The position numbers and the translations under genes are program-made. Positions 39,116-51,022 of a stretch of DNA of 64,000 bases are shown piece after piece (positions within the stretch are counted from its first letter, which is position 1; every line of letters begins with the position of its first letter). The stretch covers positions 1 through 64,000 of the forward strand of contig WIDE01000021.1 in assembly GCA_015039315.1 (NCBI GenBank), given 5' to 3'. The notes below the pieces were generated by a model, which saw nothing but the letters and a program-made list of their open reading frames with translations, made no database searches and was not told the origin of the DNA. Origin of the DNA: Clavulina sp. PMI_390 (Eukaryota > Basidiomycota > Agaricomycetes > Cantharellales > Hydnaceae).

Positions 39116-39577
39116 TCACTGTTGCCGATCTTGAACGAAGATATATTGCGGCGGAGGGCAGTATGGACTCAATAATCCGCCAAGCTTCCCTTTAAGGTTG
39201 TTGAACATACCCTCGATATTAGAACCGTCACGAACGCTGAGGCCCTCGCGTTTCTAAGGGACAGCGTTTGAGTGAATTTGAATGCAGCGTTCAAGCCAGA
39301 CAGCCTACCTCCACATCTATTCCCTGATCGCGCCTGGTATCATCAGCGACGCGGTAACGAGACATCAGATTCGATCGTTTCTTGGAGCACAATTTTAGTA
39401 GGCTAGTCATCCAACTCGTTCTAACAGGCTCTTCACCTCAGCAGAAAACCCGTAATCTGGAGACGCGCAGTCAGTCGTGTCGCGGGCCCCCACTTCAAAG
39501 CCCAAGTCCCGGATCGTCAGGCCGCTGACAAGAGCGGTCGTTGTCAGCCCAAGAAACGTGAGGGTGAAGGATCGCAT
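39116..39577 (-). CDS. Small secreted precursor with Lys-Arg-starting exons, copy 2 (about 116 aa)
   Basis: Three exons join in phase 0. Exon 1 (39437-39577) gives a signal peptide (MRSFTLTFLGLTTTALVSG) and then LGFEVGARDTTDCASPDYGF, clearly paralogous to the gene at 37075-37443. Exon 2 (39309-39380) starts Lys-Arg and reads SNLMSRYRVADDTRRDQ. Exon 3 (39116-39253) again starts Lys-Arg (EGLSVRDGSNIEG) and continues to GGLLSPYCPPPQYIFVQ before a TGA. Each later exon thus opens with a potential Kex2 site at a phase-0 boundary. This would let exon number set the number of released peptides. The exon 3 reading frame is less certain because a GTATGT donor lies inside it. Unknown function; a secreted peptide or effector-like role is inference. 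Confidence 0.55.
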
Positions 39578-42355
39578 GGTAGGACGTGGTGATTAGCAAG
39601 ACCGAAGGGCCTATGAGGGTGTTTAGCGCTACTAGCAATCCTCTTACTTATAATTCCCTACGCAAAGCTTCACGTATATTCATACGAAGCTACCCCACGG
39701 GAGGAGGTGACGTCACAAAGGTATCCTGCCATCTCTCTAGCTAGTAAATCGGCTCGAGAAATGGAGCCACACCAGCAAAGGGAAAGATCATTAGCACAAC
39801 AGCAGTGAAACCCAAAGATGGCAGTTACCGGAATAGAATAGTCGAATATTCCATCATCAAGCCGAGACAATTCTTCTCTTGTCCCCACAAATGATTTAGT
39901 CCTTGGAACGCAAGAAGCAAGCGTAATACGCGAAGAAGAGGCATGGTAAATCCCCCAAAGGCTGTTGACTGAAGTATTCCACGCACACTGAATTGAGCGT
40001 AACTCTATTTCGCAGATTAGGGTTCGCCCTCGGACCTTCGCTTCCTCGATATCGAAGAGGAACGGAGCAGCCTGATACAGTCTGGAAGGAAGGGGATTCC
40101 GATCACATCGGGCTAGTCCATTTAGGGACTAGCTCAGAGATCGTGCGGGAACGAACCCCTGTCGAGGCGATAGAATTCATCAGGCAGGGCCTTGGATAAG
40201 AACGATCCATGCGGCCGCCATCATAGTCGCACAGTTGCACTCACATCCCCAAAAGAAAATAAGCATGTTGTGGAGGAGCTTGGAAACTACAACTGAGACT
40301 CACGATCTAGGAGCTATTCCTGGCCCTCAGCCTGCGATAAAGGCTGGCCCAATGAGTCACTACGGCCGAATTGCAGGGCGCTCCACACATCTCGATACCA
40401 AGGAATTACTGGCGGGTGGGATACTTAGAGCATGAAGAAGCCTAATTGGTGCTTTTGGCGTAACACACCTCAATCAGCTATACCATCGCCGTAGTTCGAC
40501 CACCCTTTTTGCATTACTCTGGATCCAGTAGCTGCAGCATTGGATGGGGGTCTTCAAGGCGTTCTTTATTGCTTGTGCAACTCTTCTTTTGATGTCCCGG
40601 CTGTGTTCGCTCAGGGTAATCCGAAAGGATTATTGGTCACCCAGCAGATACTACCTTCCCGTTTTCCGAGGGTTGATCCTTGGTAGACATTTTTACCCGG
40701 ACCAAATCGGCTAGTCTTGCTCGAGGTAATCGAACTAGCTCAGGATATGACTACATGATCGCGCTCACCTGGCAGGTTGTACATATAGATCATTGAGTGT
40801 TTTGAATACATTATTGGCGCTGGGTTCCGTCGCTCATAGCGCTGAGTGAGGAAGCAGGGGAAAGCTATGGCTAGGCGCAAGGGAGCTACGATGGGCCATA
40901 GATAGATGGCGAGCTTCTTTATCATACTATTAGCGCGATAGGAAGCTTCGCTCGAGATCCTTGAGCGGTCCCCACGCTAAATTAATACTAAGATGCAAGA
41001 TTGTTAGTTTCATAAAACCAATGATGAGGTTAGGTTGAAGTATGAAGTATGAGGAGCGCACATCGTGATCCAGCAAAGCGAGATTCAGGGTTCGCGAGGT
41101 AGCGACGAGGTACAAGAGGATAGGGCAAGGCGAACAACAAGGTAGAACAGCGGATCTGAGACGAAGAGGCTGGTGCAAACGATTGATGAGCTTGACCACG
41201 GTAATAACCTCGTTTCATTTTGACCTACCGTCGGTGCGTCATCCTGGAGCGGGACCGGGTCGGGACCACAATCCCGTCCCGTTCTAGTTCCTTCCTGACC
41301 AGTTTGTCGAAATCGAAGACCGTTTCCGGTCCCTTGCGTCTGGCTGGCGAGCGAGCAAGGACCGGTGGGACGGGACAGGATCAGCGCTGGAAATTATCCT
41401 CGGTGGCAAATCCTCCCGAGCTTGGACAGTGACTAGTTGAGAGTTTGTCAAGCCCAACAAGAACGAGCGAGAGTCGGATGGCTAGTTCGGGTTGGGCAAA
41501 AGATAGTGCTTAGGAATCTGCTCCTCTCCGTCTCCACCGGTAACGTCCAAGATCCACACTGGGCAGGGTCGATCCACCAATTTGAGTTGACGCTCGCTGT
41601 GAGCTTCCAAACTGAGTTTTTTCCGGGCATCGTGCCTGAATCGGGAATAATCACGACGGGATAAGCAGCGACGGAGATGGCCCCATCCGCGACGAGATAA
41701 ATGTCTCTCCTCCGTTCTTAGCGCAAGTGCCGTGTATGCGCTGTGTTTATACGCGAGCGTAGATGCCTTAGTCATCGCGGCCGAAAGATGAGTATAGAAC
41801 TTTCGTTGGGGCATATGGTTAAGTGGCTCGCCCATGAATGAGATTTGAGTTGAGTTCATAGGAAAGGAACTATCTACCGGCTGTATGTTTGCACCGTTAG
41901 CCGGACGGGCGCCGTAAGGAGGGCAGCAGGGGTCTGTCATGAAAACGTGTTTCTATTTAGTTTCTTTTGCGACGTCGGTGTAGTGTAGCGACCAGGCTTG
42001 TGGGCGGGGATGAACATAATTGGGCACATCAACTTGGGTCTGCACAACACGAAATAACAGACCGGTAATCGTCGGCAGCAGTGCTCGCACGAACCAGACG
42101 CGTCACCAACGGTTCCAGCTGGAGATTAGACTTGTGAAATCGCATATGAGAAGATCCGGGGATTACAAGGTCTAATGAGAACAGGCAGAAATGGATGTGG
42201 GCATGGTCCGGTAAACTCCCAGCCCGACTTCCCATGTGAAACGCTTGTTTGGCCCAAGTCCAATAAATAGTCCGCATCTCCACACCCACACCGACCGGTC
42301 CACGACTCCTTATTCCCCACCACCTCCCCAGACACATCCTTTGACTCTTGCAAAG
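39578..42355. other. Long gene-poor stretch
   Basis: About 2.8 kb that includes the rest of the second duplicated unit and further DNA up to the thiolase promoter. Open frames such as 39993-40199, 40740-40925 and 41482-41940 show no recognisable product. The only structured part is the GGGAC-rich segment at 41250-41385. Confidence 0.4.
41250..41385. repeat. GGGAC-rich inverted repeats, possible transposon remnant
   Basis: Motifs GGGACCGGGTCGGGAC and CCCGTCCCGTT at 41250-41283 are mirrored by TCCGGTCCC and GTGGGACGGGACAGG at about 41325-41380. The arrangement resembles the repeat-rich ends of small inverted-repeat elements. No clear target duplication was found. Confidence 0.4.
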
Positions 42356-44003
42356 ATGTCTATCGCCCCTTACTCCGAGACTCCCTACGCCAACACCGCC
42401 TCTGGCAGGGACGCCATCCTCAAAAAGAACCCTGACGATGTTGTCATCGTCTCGGCGACCCGTACTGCCATGACTAAGGTGTGTATCTTTCCACAGAGCC
42501 CCTTGAGCTCTTATGTATCCGTATCTCGACATTATGCCTTGTGCTGACGGTTGCCATTTCTGCCTTTTGCTGTTGTTTCTCACCGTGCTGCATCCGCGTC
42601 CGGTGTTCACCTCGTCACATTTTGGAAATATTTATCCAATTCGCACTTGCAGGGTGGCAAGGGTGGGTTCAAGGATACCTACCCCGAGGAGTACCTTGCC
42701 GCCGTCCTCCGTGAGGTTTACGAGCGTGTTGGCCTCGACCCCAAGCTCATCGAGGACATCGCTATCGGCACTGTCTGCCCTCCCGGCGGTGGCGCTAACT
42801 CTGCCCGCATGGCTGGCTTCGCTGCTGGCATCCCCTACACTGCTGCCCTGAACACCATCAACAGGCAGTGCTCGTCCGGTCTCGCTGCTACCCAGCAGAT
42901 TGCCAACGAGATCCAGAACGGCGCCATCGATATTGGTATCTGTGAGTATATTTCGGAACGCATTTACCAGAGTGAGAATAAGAGCTAATCTGAGATATAT
43001 CGTCACACAGCTGGTGGCTTCGAGTCCATGTCCATGTTCTACGGCAACGGCATGTTCCCCAAGGGCTGGTCCGAGAAGGTCCTCCAGGACGAGGGTGCCC
43101 AGAACTGCCTCGTTCCCATGGGCATCACCTCTGAGAACGTCGCCAAGAAGTTCGGTATCTCCCGTGTGGACCAGGACAAGTTTGGTGCCAACTCCTTTGC
43201 CAAGGCCGCAAAGGCCCAGAAGGAGGGTCTCTTCAAGGATGAGATCACCCCCGTCACTGTCAAGTGGGTCGACCCCAAGACCAAGGAGGAGAAGCAGGTC
43301 GTCGTTGATGCTGACGATGGAATCCGCCCCACCTCGTACGAGACCCTCGCCAAGCTGAAGCCCGCCTTCGCTGCCGATGGCTGCACCACTGCCGGTACCA
43401 GCTCCCAGGTTTCCGATGGTGCTGCTGCCATCCTCCTCGCCAGGAGGAGCGTCGCCAACAAGCTCAAGCTCCCCATCATTGGCAAGTTCGTCGGTGCCAA
43501 GTCCGTTGGTGGTGCGTAAACTCTTTCTGTTTCTGGTTTTATCAACATGTTCAATTGGCGCTAACCTGCAATTCTTTATCACAGTTCCCCCCGAAATCAT
43601 GGGTATCGGCCCAGCTGTTGCCATCCCTGCCGTCCTCAAGAAGTCTGGTCTCCAGATCAAGGATATCGATATCTTCGAGATCAACGAGGCCTTCGCCTCG
43701 CAAGCAGTCTACTGCGTCCGCACTCTCGGCATTGACGAGAAGCGCGTGAACCCCCAGGGTGGTGCCATCGCCATCGGCCACCCTCTCGGTGTCACTGGTG
43801 CCAGGCAAATCGTCACTGCCTTGGCCCGCGCAAAGAAGACTGGCGAGAAGTTCATCGTCACCTCGATGTGCATCGGGAGCGGGCTGGTGAGTTATATTTT
43901 ACCGTTTTGACTCCTGATGTGAATCACTGCAGTTCTCTGACTGTTCATTCCTCGTTCTTTCGCATTATAGGGTATGGCCTCCGTCATCGTCAGCGAGCAG
44001 TAG
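42356..44003 (+). CDS. 3-ketoacyl-CoA thiolase (acetyl-CoA acyltransferase, 415 aa)
   Basis: Catalyses the thiolytic cleavage that ends each beta-oxidation cycle, releasing acetyl-CoA. Exons 42356-42478, 42653-42941, 43011-43511, 43585-43886 and 43971-44003 close exactly to 416 codons. The family features are complete. The acylated Cys lies in NRQCSSGL (about residue 114), AGGFESMSMF follows, and then DIFEINEAFASQ. The His is in GHPLGVTGARQ (about 370) and the second catalytic Cys in CIGSGLGMAS (about 400). Length fits peroxisomal thiolases. I see no PTS2 nonapeptide in the first 40 residues, and the C-terminus SEQ is not a classic PTS1. Its location (peroxisome, mitochondrion or cytosol) is therefore open. 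Strong C-rich codon use suggests high expression. Confidence 0.93.
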
Positions 44004-45315
44004 ATGCTTCTCGTTCGCCGATCTCATCCTTCCTGTTAACCTCCTCATTATCATCGTCCGCCTTCACATTACCCTGTATTTGTCACTAGTTTGCTCTCCG
44101 CTCACCCTCCAAATTAACTTTGGCGAAGCCTATGGATCTTAGCTCGTCGATGTTGTCCTGACTCATTCATTCATTTTGTCTGTTTGTTTCTTCCTTCATG
44201 TGTACCGGTGATTTATACCACCTACAGTATCGCTTAAATGAATTCATGCACTCAAACACACACGAGTTTGCTTCCGACCGCTCATCTATTACTTTAGCCC
44301 CGCTCCCGCCTCCGCCTCGATTATCATCACATCTTTCCGAGTGAGATATGAGATCCCTTAAGGCGCCTGGGAATCTCACGCGTCAGAAATCCATCTTGAT
44401 GAATGAAACTGACTTGGGAGCGGCGTGATACCTCGGGGGACTGATACTGTGAGCGTGTGTGTCCGCATCGGATGACCCGGTGGTACTAGGTGGGTAAACC
44501 CTCCTGGATCAAGCGCGCGCATTCGTTCTCAAGTGGCTTTTTTTCTCTTTCCTAAGAACGGCCTTCTAGGACTTCCAAGCCACGATCACGCTTGACAATG
44601 ACAGTTGACATACACGGATAAAGCGGGGGGATTTGGGTGAGTTGCGTAAGTGAGCCACGTAAATAGAGTTTTACGAGAGTGACTTGCGCGCGCGAGTTAG
44701 GATCGATCGGGTTCATAGGTGGGCGCATGCGCCTGGTTAGTTAGATAAGAAGAGTCGGAGGATGAGATGCGGTTCAGCGCAAAGTCCTCGCGGCAGCTGG
44801 GCGCAAAGTAGGAGGATGAAATTTGGGATCTTGGGGTCGAAGATTTATTCTGCGCGCTACAATGTTATTTATTAACCACGAACTGGCTGTCTAAGAACGT
44901 CGGGACCATTCATATGGAGGACCAGACTATGGTGATTTGAGCAGCAGCGGCACCAAACAGATTGCAGGTGTCAAGATCAAATATTCAGTTAGCCCCACAT
45001 CCTCACTGGACGCCACGCTTTCGTAGCAATAGGAATACTACCAGTCAACTCATTCTTTTGTGTGGACAGGCCAGGCCATATCATAACAGTCACGTGGTTG
45101 ATTTACGAGTTGGATTGTCCCAACGCGCTCATCTACCTCGAGGCATCTCCACGCGACATCATCGAGTGTTCACAATATAATTGCTCCCAAGGTACGTGTG
45201 ATGCAGATCTCGGAGTATTTCTCGAGGAATAGCCGTGCAGGGCCTTACTCACTGGACTTTGAACTATTTTGATTCGCGATTTACAGAACCCATCTTACCA
45301 CATTTTCGCACCAGT
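44004..45315. other. Intergenic region
   Basis: 1.3 kb with no supported gene. It holds the 3' end of the thiolase gene and a GCGCGCG-containing stretch at about 44690. Confidence 0.5.
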
Positions 45316-47878
45316 ATGGACGCCGACGGCCTTTCGCAAAACCAGGAGGGGCTCAATGCTGATCGAATACGCAACCTCATCCTCTCTAAAGACTGGAGTG
45401 AGGATCTCGCCGAGCTCTGTGAGCTCATCATAACGACCCGCCTTGAGCTATATGAAGCGGCGAAAACGCGTGCGCGGGCTGTTATTCGCGGCTCTTTGTT
45501 CGACTACACCACAGTAAAGATTGCTCAAGCCCTTATAGAAGGCTCAACAGAGGATCTGGGAGCTGTTTTCGATCTCCCAGAACAAGTACTCCTTCGACTG
45601 TGGAGATCGCCATTCCTCCCATATCATCTTTTCCGAAATTTGAATACGGCTCTCCTTTCTTCCAATCGGGCCTCAGAGTATCGATACCTTACCACGGATG
45701 TCGACGAGTGGGTTCTGGCCAATGAACGCACCGTACGAGAAGCATCAGTTGAGGAGTTCGATTGGGAGAAAGCTATGGTTGATTGGGCCCACTACGCGCC
45801 TAATTTAGTATCCTACCGCGACCTGAGCTCTCCCCAGGATGCGCCGCCTAACACCATACTCCGACAAGAGCACGTTTCTGGATTCACATTCCTCGATAAT
45901 CGGCGGCCAACTGCTATCGACGTGCAAACTTCGTTTCAGGGTTTTCGGGATTCCTTCCAGAGACTTTCTAATGGGGTCCTTGATGGACTTGACTGGAACC
46001 ACGTTTTTGTCGCTGGCGGTAGCGTGTTGTCGAGCCTACTTTGCGTACACGAGGAAGACTTTGGGAAGCATGCCGCATCGGATATCGATGTCTATGTCTA
46101 TGGCCTCAGTGTGGCAGACGCCAACCGAAAAGTTCAACACATTTTTGACATTTGGAAAAAGAATCTACCAGATTACGCTCGGGATTCACGTATCGTGGTG
46201 CGAAATTCGCGCACCATCACATTCATCTCAGAGTATCCCATTAAGCGAATCCAAATCGTGTTGATGCTAGTGAAGAACCCTCTCGAAGTTCTCCTTAATT
46301 TCGACTTGGACATCTGCTGCATGGGATATGATGGGAAGAGGCTGCTCATGTTACCAAAAGCTGCTCGCGCGCTGGAGAGTATGTCTATTTGATCCTAGAT
46401 TCTTTTGTCGAGCGTTGATGATTCCCCGAACTTTAGCGGGGTATAATGTTTTCAATATGGACTGGGTTGAGGGTCACTGGCTGGGTCGGCGGCGGCCATC
46501 AATGCCTACTCGGTATGAGTTTATACCTTATGCCGATTGCATCAAATATTGATTCCGCCTCGTGAATTAGTGTGTTCAAATATGCTGACAAAGTTATTTC
46601 TCCTTCCTTTCACTGGGTGTTGGCTGAATAACAATACTGATAAGACTTTAGGGATTTGGCGTTCGAATTTCCCCTGCATATCTTGACGCGTCAGGGGTGT
46701 CTCTTGAGAATTTGCAGGCACTGGCAGATGAAGCACGGAAGTGGACTGGGCAAGCGATCACTTCGTTAGTTGTCCTACTGTGTTGGCGTATGAGGGACGC
46801 TTCTGACTCACCATGTGATCACATAGGATATTTGGCGGCGAGTACGTGATTAGACAGTGACAGATCTGCCCATTTGCCGCTCCTTGACTGATATTAGGCC
46901 ACAGTCCAGATGATACTAGATTTCAGCGTGCTGTGGAGGTAATGGGACAAACCCTTGGTGATGGACTCCCGCCGAGGCTTGACGGAGCTCTGCTCATGCG
47001 ACGGGGTCTTGCCACTGGCTTCGAAAGTCTGATGAGGATAGTGGGGGTTTGGGAGGAGGGATTACTGGGGACGATTGGGTAAATTTGCTTCGTGCAGTAT
47101 TTAGAGCCATTCCAGTTGACGCATTGTTTTCCAGGCTTTCTGAAAAGGCATGGAATGGCACCCCGAGACTCGAGGATCCCGAAGAACCGGCTTTCAACGA
47201 GCAGATTTACAATGAAGCATCATCACTCTATCAATGGGACGAATTCTTTGACTACAAGCCGCTCAAAATTTCCCTGGACAACGTGAACAGAATGGCTCAC
47301 TCTATTTTCGTCGTCAACGTCCATAGGGTGATGAACTGGCAAGGGAAGTCCGCCACTACAGGTCATGAGTATTCTGAGATAAGGCGACAGTTTATAGGTA
47401 ACTTCAAGGTCGAAGTTCCCATGTAACAGCTCACTGTAACTGACCGATGGCTGAAGAGCAGGTTGAGCTTCCGAAACGCAACTCCTACGCGATGGACGTC
47501 GAAGAAGTGCTGGGACCTCAGGGCGATATCAGGTTGCAGCTCTTTGCCCCTGCGGGGTTTGTACAATTCGCCAATGATCTCCTACGTCAAGCACTTCCAG
47601 AGACGCCAGCAAGTCACCAGCTTCCTCTCTCTCAAGGACCTCTGAGGACACTAGCCACAGTACAGATATGGAATCCTAGTCCTCCGGGTGATGGCTTTTG
47701 GCCTGAAGATGGGGAATTAGACATCATTGAGTGGAAGATCGACGCCGAACTCACATGGCAGCAGTCTGATGGGAAAGTCGATGAGTTGAGTCCACCGTTT
47801 ACCTTTGTGTGCTCTCAATCTGAGAAGTTTGATTCAACGCAGAGTCTTTTCAGTCTTATGGGCCCTCTTGCGCTCTAA
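45316..47878 (+). CDS. Hypothetical protein, possible nucleotidyltransferase fold
   Basis: I do not recognise a named family. Exon 1 (45316-46378) encodes a helical N-terminal half and then VFVAGGSVLSSLL and SDIDVYVYGL. A glycine-serine motif followed by Asp-Ile-Asp is the signature of the Pol-beta-type nucleotidyltransferase core, although the gap of about 22 residues is longer than usual. After it come NSRTITFISEYPIKRIQIVL and NFDLDICCMGYDGKRLLMLP, which look like further core strands. Following exons (46437-46512, 46571-46592, 46652-46764, 46827-46841 and others to 47878) keep frame: TGYNVFNMDWVEGHWLGRRR, YADKGFGVRISPAYLDA, then a helical C-terminal half (ISLDNVNRMAHSIFVVNVHR, LFAPAGFVQFANDLLRQALP). 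From 47805 another frame stays open to 48029, so the 3' end could differ. Neither substrate nor process can be named. Confidence 0.65.
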
Positions 47879-48164
47879 TGCATCCATGAGAATCATGAAG
47901 TCCTATCGGACCAAGCTCTTTATCAACTATATTCTGAAGCGATCGATCAGGCACTCGTCCAAGGATGATGCCTCAGCATTCAAGCGCTGGATTGAGTGCC
48001 CCGTTCCCTCTTCCGAAGATTTAGCATAGAATCCACTGCTTTGACAAAGTTGCCAGAAAACCTTGTCAACCCGCACGGAATTCGATGAGTTACGAAATCT
48101 ACTTAGGTAGCCGTGAGTAGGTGTAGTAAACAAGCTTCTTGAACTATCTTCAGAATCCAAAGGT

Positions 48165-49716
48165 TCAAGAGAAAGTAATTCGTGAGCACTTGGCACCGCT
48201 GTAATCAACGCAACCAAGGACGGATCCATCGGTCAGAGCATGCAAACTAGGCCAGTTCGCCTAGATAAAGGGCATTCAGCGTGATATAGCACCCCCTTGA
48301 GTGACGAATAACGTACTTGAACCCCAAAGACAGTCGTTTTCTGTCCCCACACCTCAGGATCGACAGAGTTGGACGTGATTATCTTCATATTGGCCCCACT
48401 GACCCTAAAGACGCGTTTAAATGGTTGAGAATGTAATGTGCCAATCTTTGGACTTCCAAACTGACCATGCGTGTTCTGAAGTATCCTCATCAGTCATGAA
48501 GGAGACGACGAGGGCTCCACCCGTGGTTGTGGTCACAAAAGGAGCTCCAGCTAAAGCGAGTGTAAGTTCAACTGTTGAAAGGCGGTTGAGGGACAGGCCG
48601 GGCATACCATTGTTGTCGGTGCCGGTTGGCACATAAACTTGCTCACGCTCTCCCCATGTGGAGCCATCATCTGTGGAGATGACACGCTTGACAGTGAATG
48701 TACCGGCGACGCTGCTACCCTCGGTGGTCTCAAAGACGCACATCAGTACGGTCGAGCCATCGTTGAAGTTAGTGCAGCTGGGCATCTATGAATGTAATTG
48801 GTATACATATGTCAAGATTGTAAGCTTGGAGAAGGAGCTCATGACGATGCTTACGCCATCTCGGCCAGTCGTTGTAGCACCAGCAACAGTAATTGCCGCA
48901 CTCCAGGTCGAACCACCATCGGTAGATGAGCGCATTAGAATATCCTGGTCGCTGGCGCTGTTCTCGGACGAGTAGTAGACTATTCATGGGCGGTGGGTCA
49001 GAAACGTAGTCAAATACTGCATAGCCTTGTCGAGGCATGGTTAGCAAGAATAGCTACCTTGAAGTGCGCCGCTTGAACTAAGTCGCGACCATGGTTCCTA
49101 CAATTTGAGTTGTAGAGTTATATTAGCAGCTGTCAGCATATGATTGCCCCGAGCGTATAGGACGCGACGTACCCAAAGGCCATTGACACCACTGGCAGCA
49201 CGTTCGTCAACTTGAGAAAGGTAGGTCCAGGTCTCGCCACCATCAGTCGAAATGCAGGCTGTAATGCTAAGACGCATCAGAGAGCTATCATGAGTGCTTG
49301 TGGTCTATAGGTTCAGAGGAGGGCATAAGCTCTCACCGATAGTAGGTATAATCTCCACTAGAGTTCAGGTCGTGGTTGCGGAAAGTCGCAACGACGTCTC
49401 CATTGGCGAGTTCGATTAAGAACGTATTGTCTAGGTCCCCGGTTCCTTCCGCAATGGTGCCAAACGAAGTCCATGTGTTCCCATTGTCAGTTGACTTGGT
49501 CACGGTCAAGATGTGGGTGCTCCCAGAGAAGTATGTGAAAGCGCTGAGGAGGTAGCCATTGACGGTGGCGAGACGAGGGTAGGTACCGCCGCCTGCTGGG
49601 TTGAGCGCGACTGAGCTCGCGATTGTGGGGGTCAACGCAGAACGAGGTTCGAGAGGTGTGGAGGCGACCAGGGCGGCCAAAGGCGCGAGGACAGAACCCA
49701 ATAGAGCGAGCCTCAT
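48165..49716 (-). CDS. Secreted Asp-box (sialidase-fold) protein, copy 1
   Basis: Secreted six-bladed beta-propeller protein, likely a glycosidase of the sialidase superfamily (GH33/GH93-like). A signal peptide (MRLALLGSVLAPLAALVAST) is followed by PLEPRSALTPT and NPAGGGTYPRL. Four Asp-boxes are visible: STDNGNTW, STDGGETW, STDGGSTW and STDDGSTW. Between them are FRNHDLNSSGDYTYYR, VNGLW, YYSSENSASDQDILM and MPSCTNFNDG, and after an intron GALVVSFMTDEDTS. The last exons give VWGQKTTVFGVQ and NWPSLHALTDGSVLGC, ending CSRITFS. Six to seven introns are present. The conserved arginines of the active site cannot be assigned by eye, so substrate (sialic acid, arabinan or other) is open. Copy 2 lies 2.9 kb upstream in the same orientation. 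Confidence 0.82.
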
Positions 49717-51022
49717 GATTAGATCTCTGAGATGTCTGGACGAGCAACTTGAGGTGAAAGCCTTGGGGCTCCAAGCAAGGCTCTACGGTGGTTTTATACT
49801 TCCCTGTAGATCGTTGTCGATCATCAGGCCTCGGATGATCCAATACGACTGGACGTTTAGGAACGAACATCTCAACAACAACATAGAAGCAATAATCATG
49901 ACGACTACCGGAGATTAGGTATTGCACAACCTCACGCAAGTTGGGCTAGGCAGCAATCGGCTGTAGCGCCGCATTACGCACAACCTGGACTATTTTTGGC
50001 CTCCCACAGTCACGAGCATTATTGCTCAATGGGCGTTGATCAATGTGGAGCGAGCACCAGTCGACTCAGCTGATGATTGATATCCAAGAGATTAAGGTGA
50101 TGAGCGACCAGGTAGCCTTATGTCCATATGGATCCGTCGGCTTATCTGGGCCCGCTAGATTTCTGGCGAGTTAAATAGAACTATCGGGGAGTATGACACA
50201 TATGTCGGTTCCAAGCTACGGGGAAAACAAGGAGATTTCTGACGAGGTAAATGCGAATGCAATTAGGATTCAATATGACTTCCGAAACATACCCTGAACG
50301 TCGGTAATCTCTCTATTGCTTGCGGCTGAATGAAACGAGACGAAGCTGAGACGCGAGGTTCCAGTTCCTCGTGGTGCTCGTAAATCGCGTCAGCTAAGCC
50401 GGGCCATTGTCGAAGCTTGTCCACCAGAGAGATGAGTCGGGGCCTGATCATATCGCCGCACTCAGTGAAGGGCAGCCAAAGAGCGAGATAGCAACTATCA
50501 TTGCAGTGTCTGATTGAGCGAGCTGGTTCCATTGCTTTGGGTGGTTATTTGCCGGGCTGAAGGCGACGAGTATATTAGCAAACGCTCAAAATTTTATGAA
50601 GCTGGTAGTCCATCGGCCTCTGTTGGAGTTTAAAGCTTTAGTTGGGCTCGGTCTTGAATGCGAAGCACTCAAAGGACTAGCTTGATGGGTGGAAACAGCC
50701 TGAACAGTGTTCTACGTTGATGGGCCCGCGGCCCCGCAAAATGTGCTAAAGGCCGCAAAGCCTCGCAGCGCCAACACGCCTTCTTTCGCCGAAATCTACC
50801 TCCATGAATTATTGCCTTCCATTGAATTCTTATTCATCGGCCTCGGAGTCTGTTCAAGACAGACTCAAAAAACTCTTCATCTTGTCAGCACGCCCGTCGC
50901 CCTTCCAACCAACTGGTAAGGTGATATAGTGACAATATGAGACAGTGCGAGCGGCAATTAAATCGGATTAAGTATGGTATAGCAACAAGTGCGATCACTT
51001 GAAACATGTTATATTTAGATAT
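49717..51022. other. Spacer between the Asp-box genes
   Basis: It includes the promoter of copy 1 (TATAAAA at 49792-49798, 76 bases before the start). An 89-codon ATG frame at 50263-50532 on the minus strand has no recognised family and is not called as a gene. Confidence 0.45.
49792..49798 (-). promoter_or_regulatory. TATA box (TATAAAA) of Asp-box copy 1
   Basis: Minus-strand TATAAAA lies 76 bases before the start codon. Copy 2 has TATAAAG at almost the same distance, so the core promoter was duplicated with the gene. Confidence 0.55.

Larger units (their letters stand above)
37180..41150. repeat. Diverged tandem duplication of about 2.1 kb
   Basis: Matching landmarks occur twice in the same order: the secreted-precursor start (37443 and 39577), a segment with GTGGAG(A/G)AGCTTGGA (about 38192 and 40272), and CCAAATCGG (about 38670 and 40705). 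The spacing between copies is 2.0-2.1 kb each time. Sequence between landmarks has diverged strongly, so this is an old duplication. Boundaries are approximate. Confidence 0.5.

Noticed and set aside
41482..41940. 152-codon minus-strand frame
   Set aside because: Starts at a plausible ATG, but the product has no recognisable feature and no flanking exons. Left as intergenic.
42632..43684. 350-codon frame antisense to the thiolase gene
   Set aside because: A mirror effect of the C-rich codon use of the thiolase. The plus-strand model explains every exon.
47805..48029. Frameshift in the gene at 45316
   Set aside because: A second frame stays open past the stop at 47878, but the joined exons reach that stop cleanly. 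No frameshift is needed. An alternative 3' end remains possible.
50263..50532. 89-codon ATG frame between the Asp-box genes
   Set aside because: No family resemblance and no splice context. It could be a gene fragment, but this cannot be supported.
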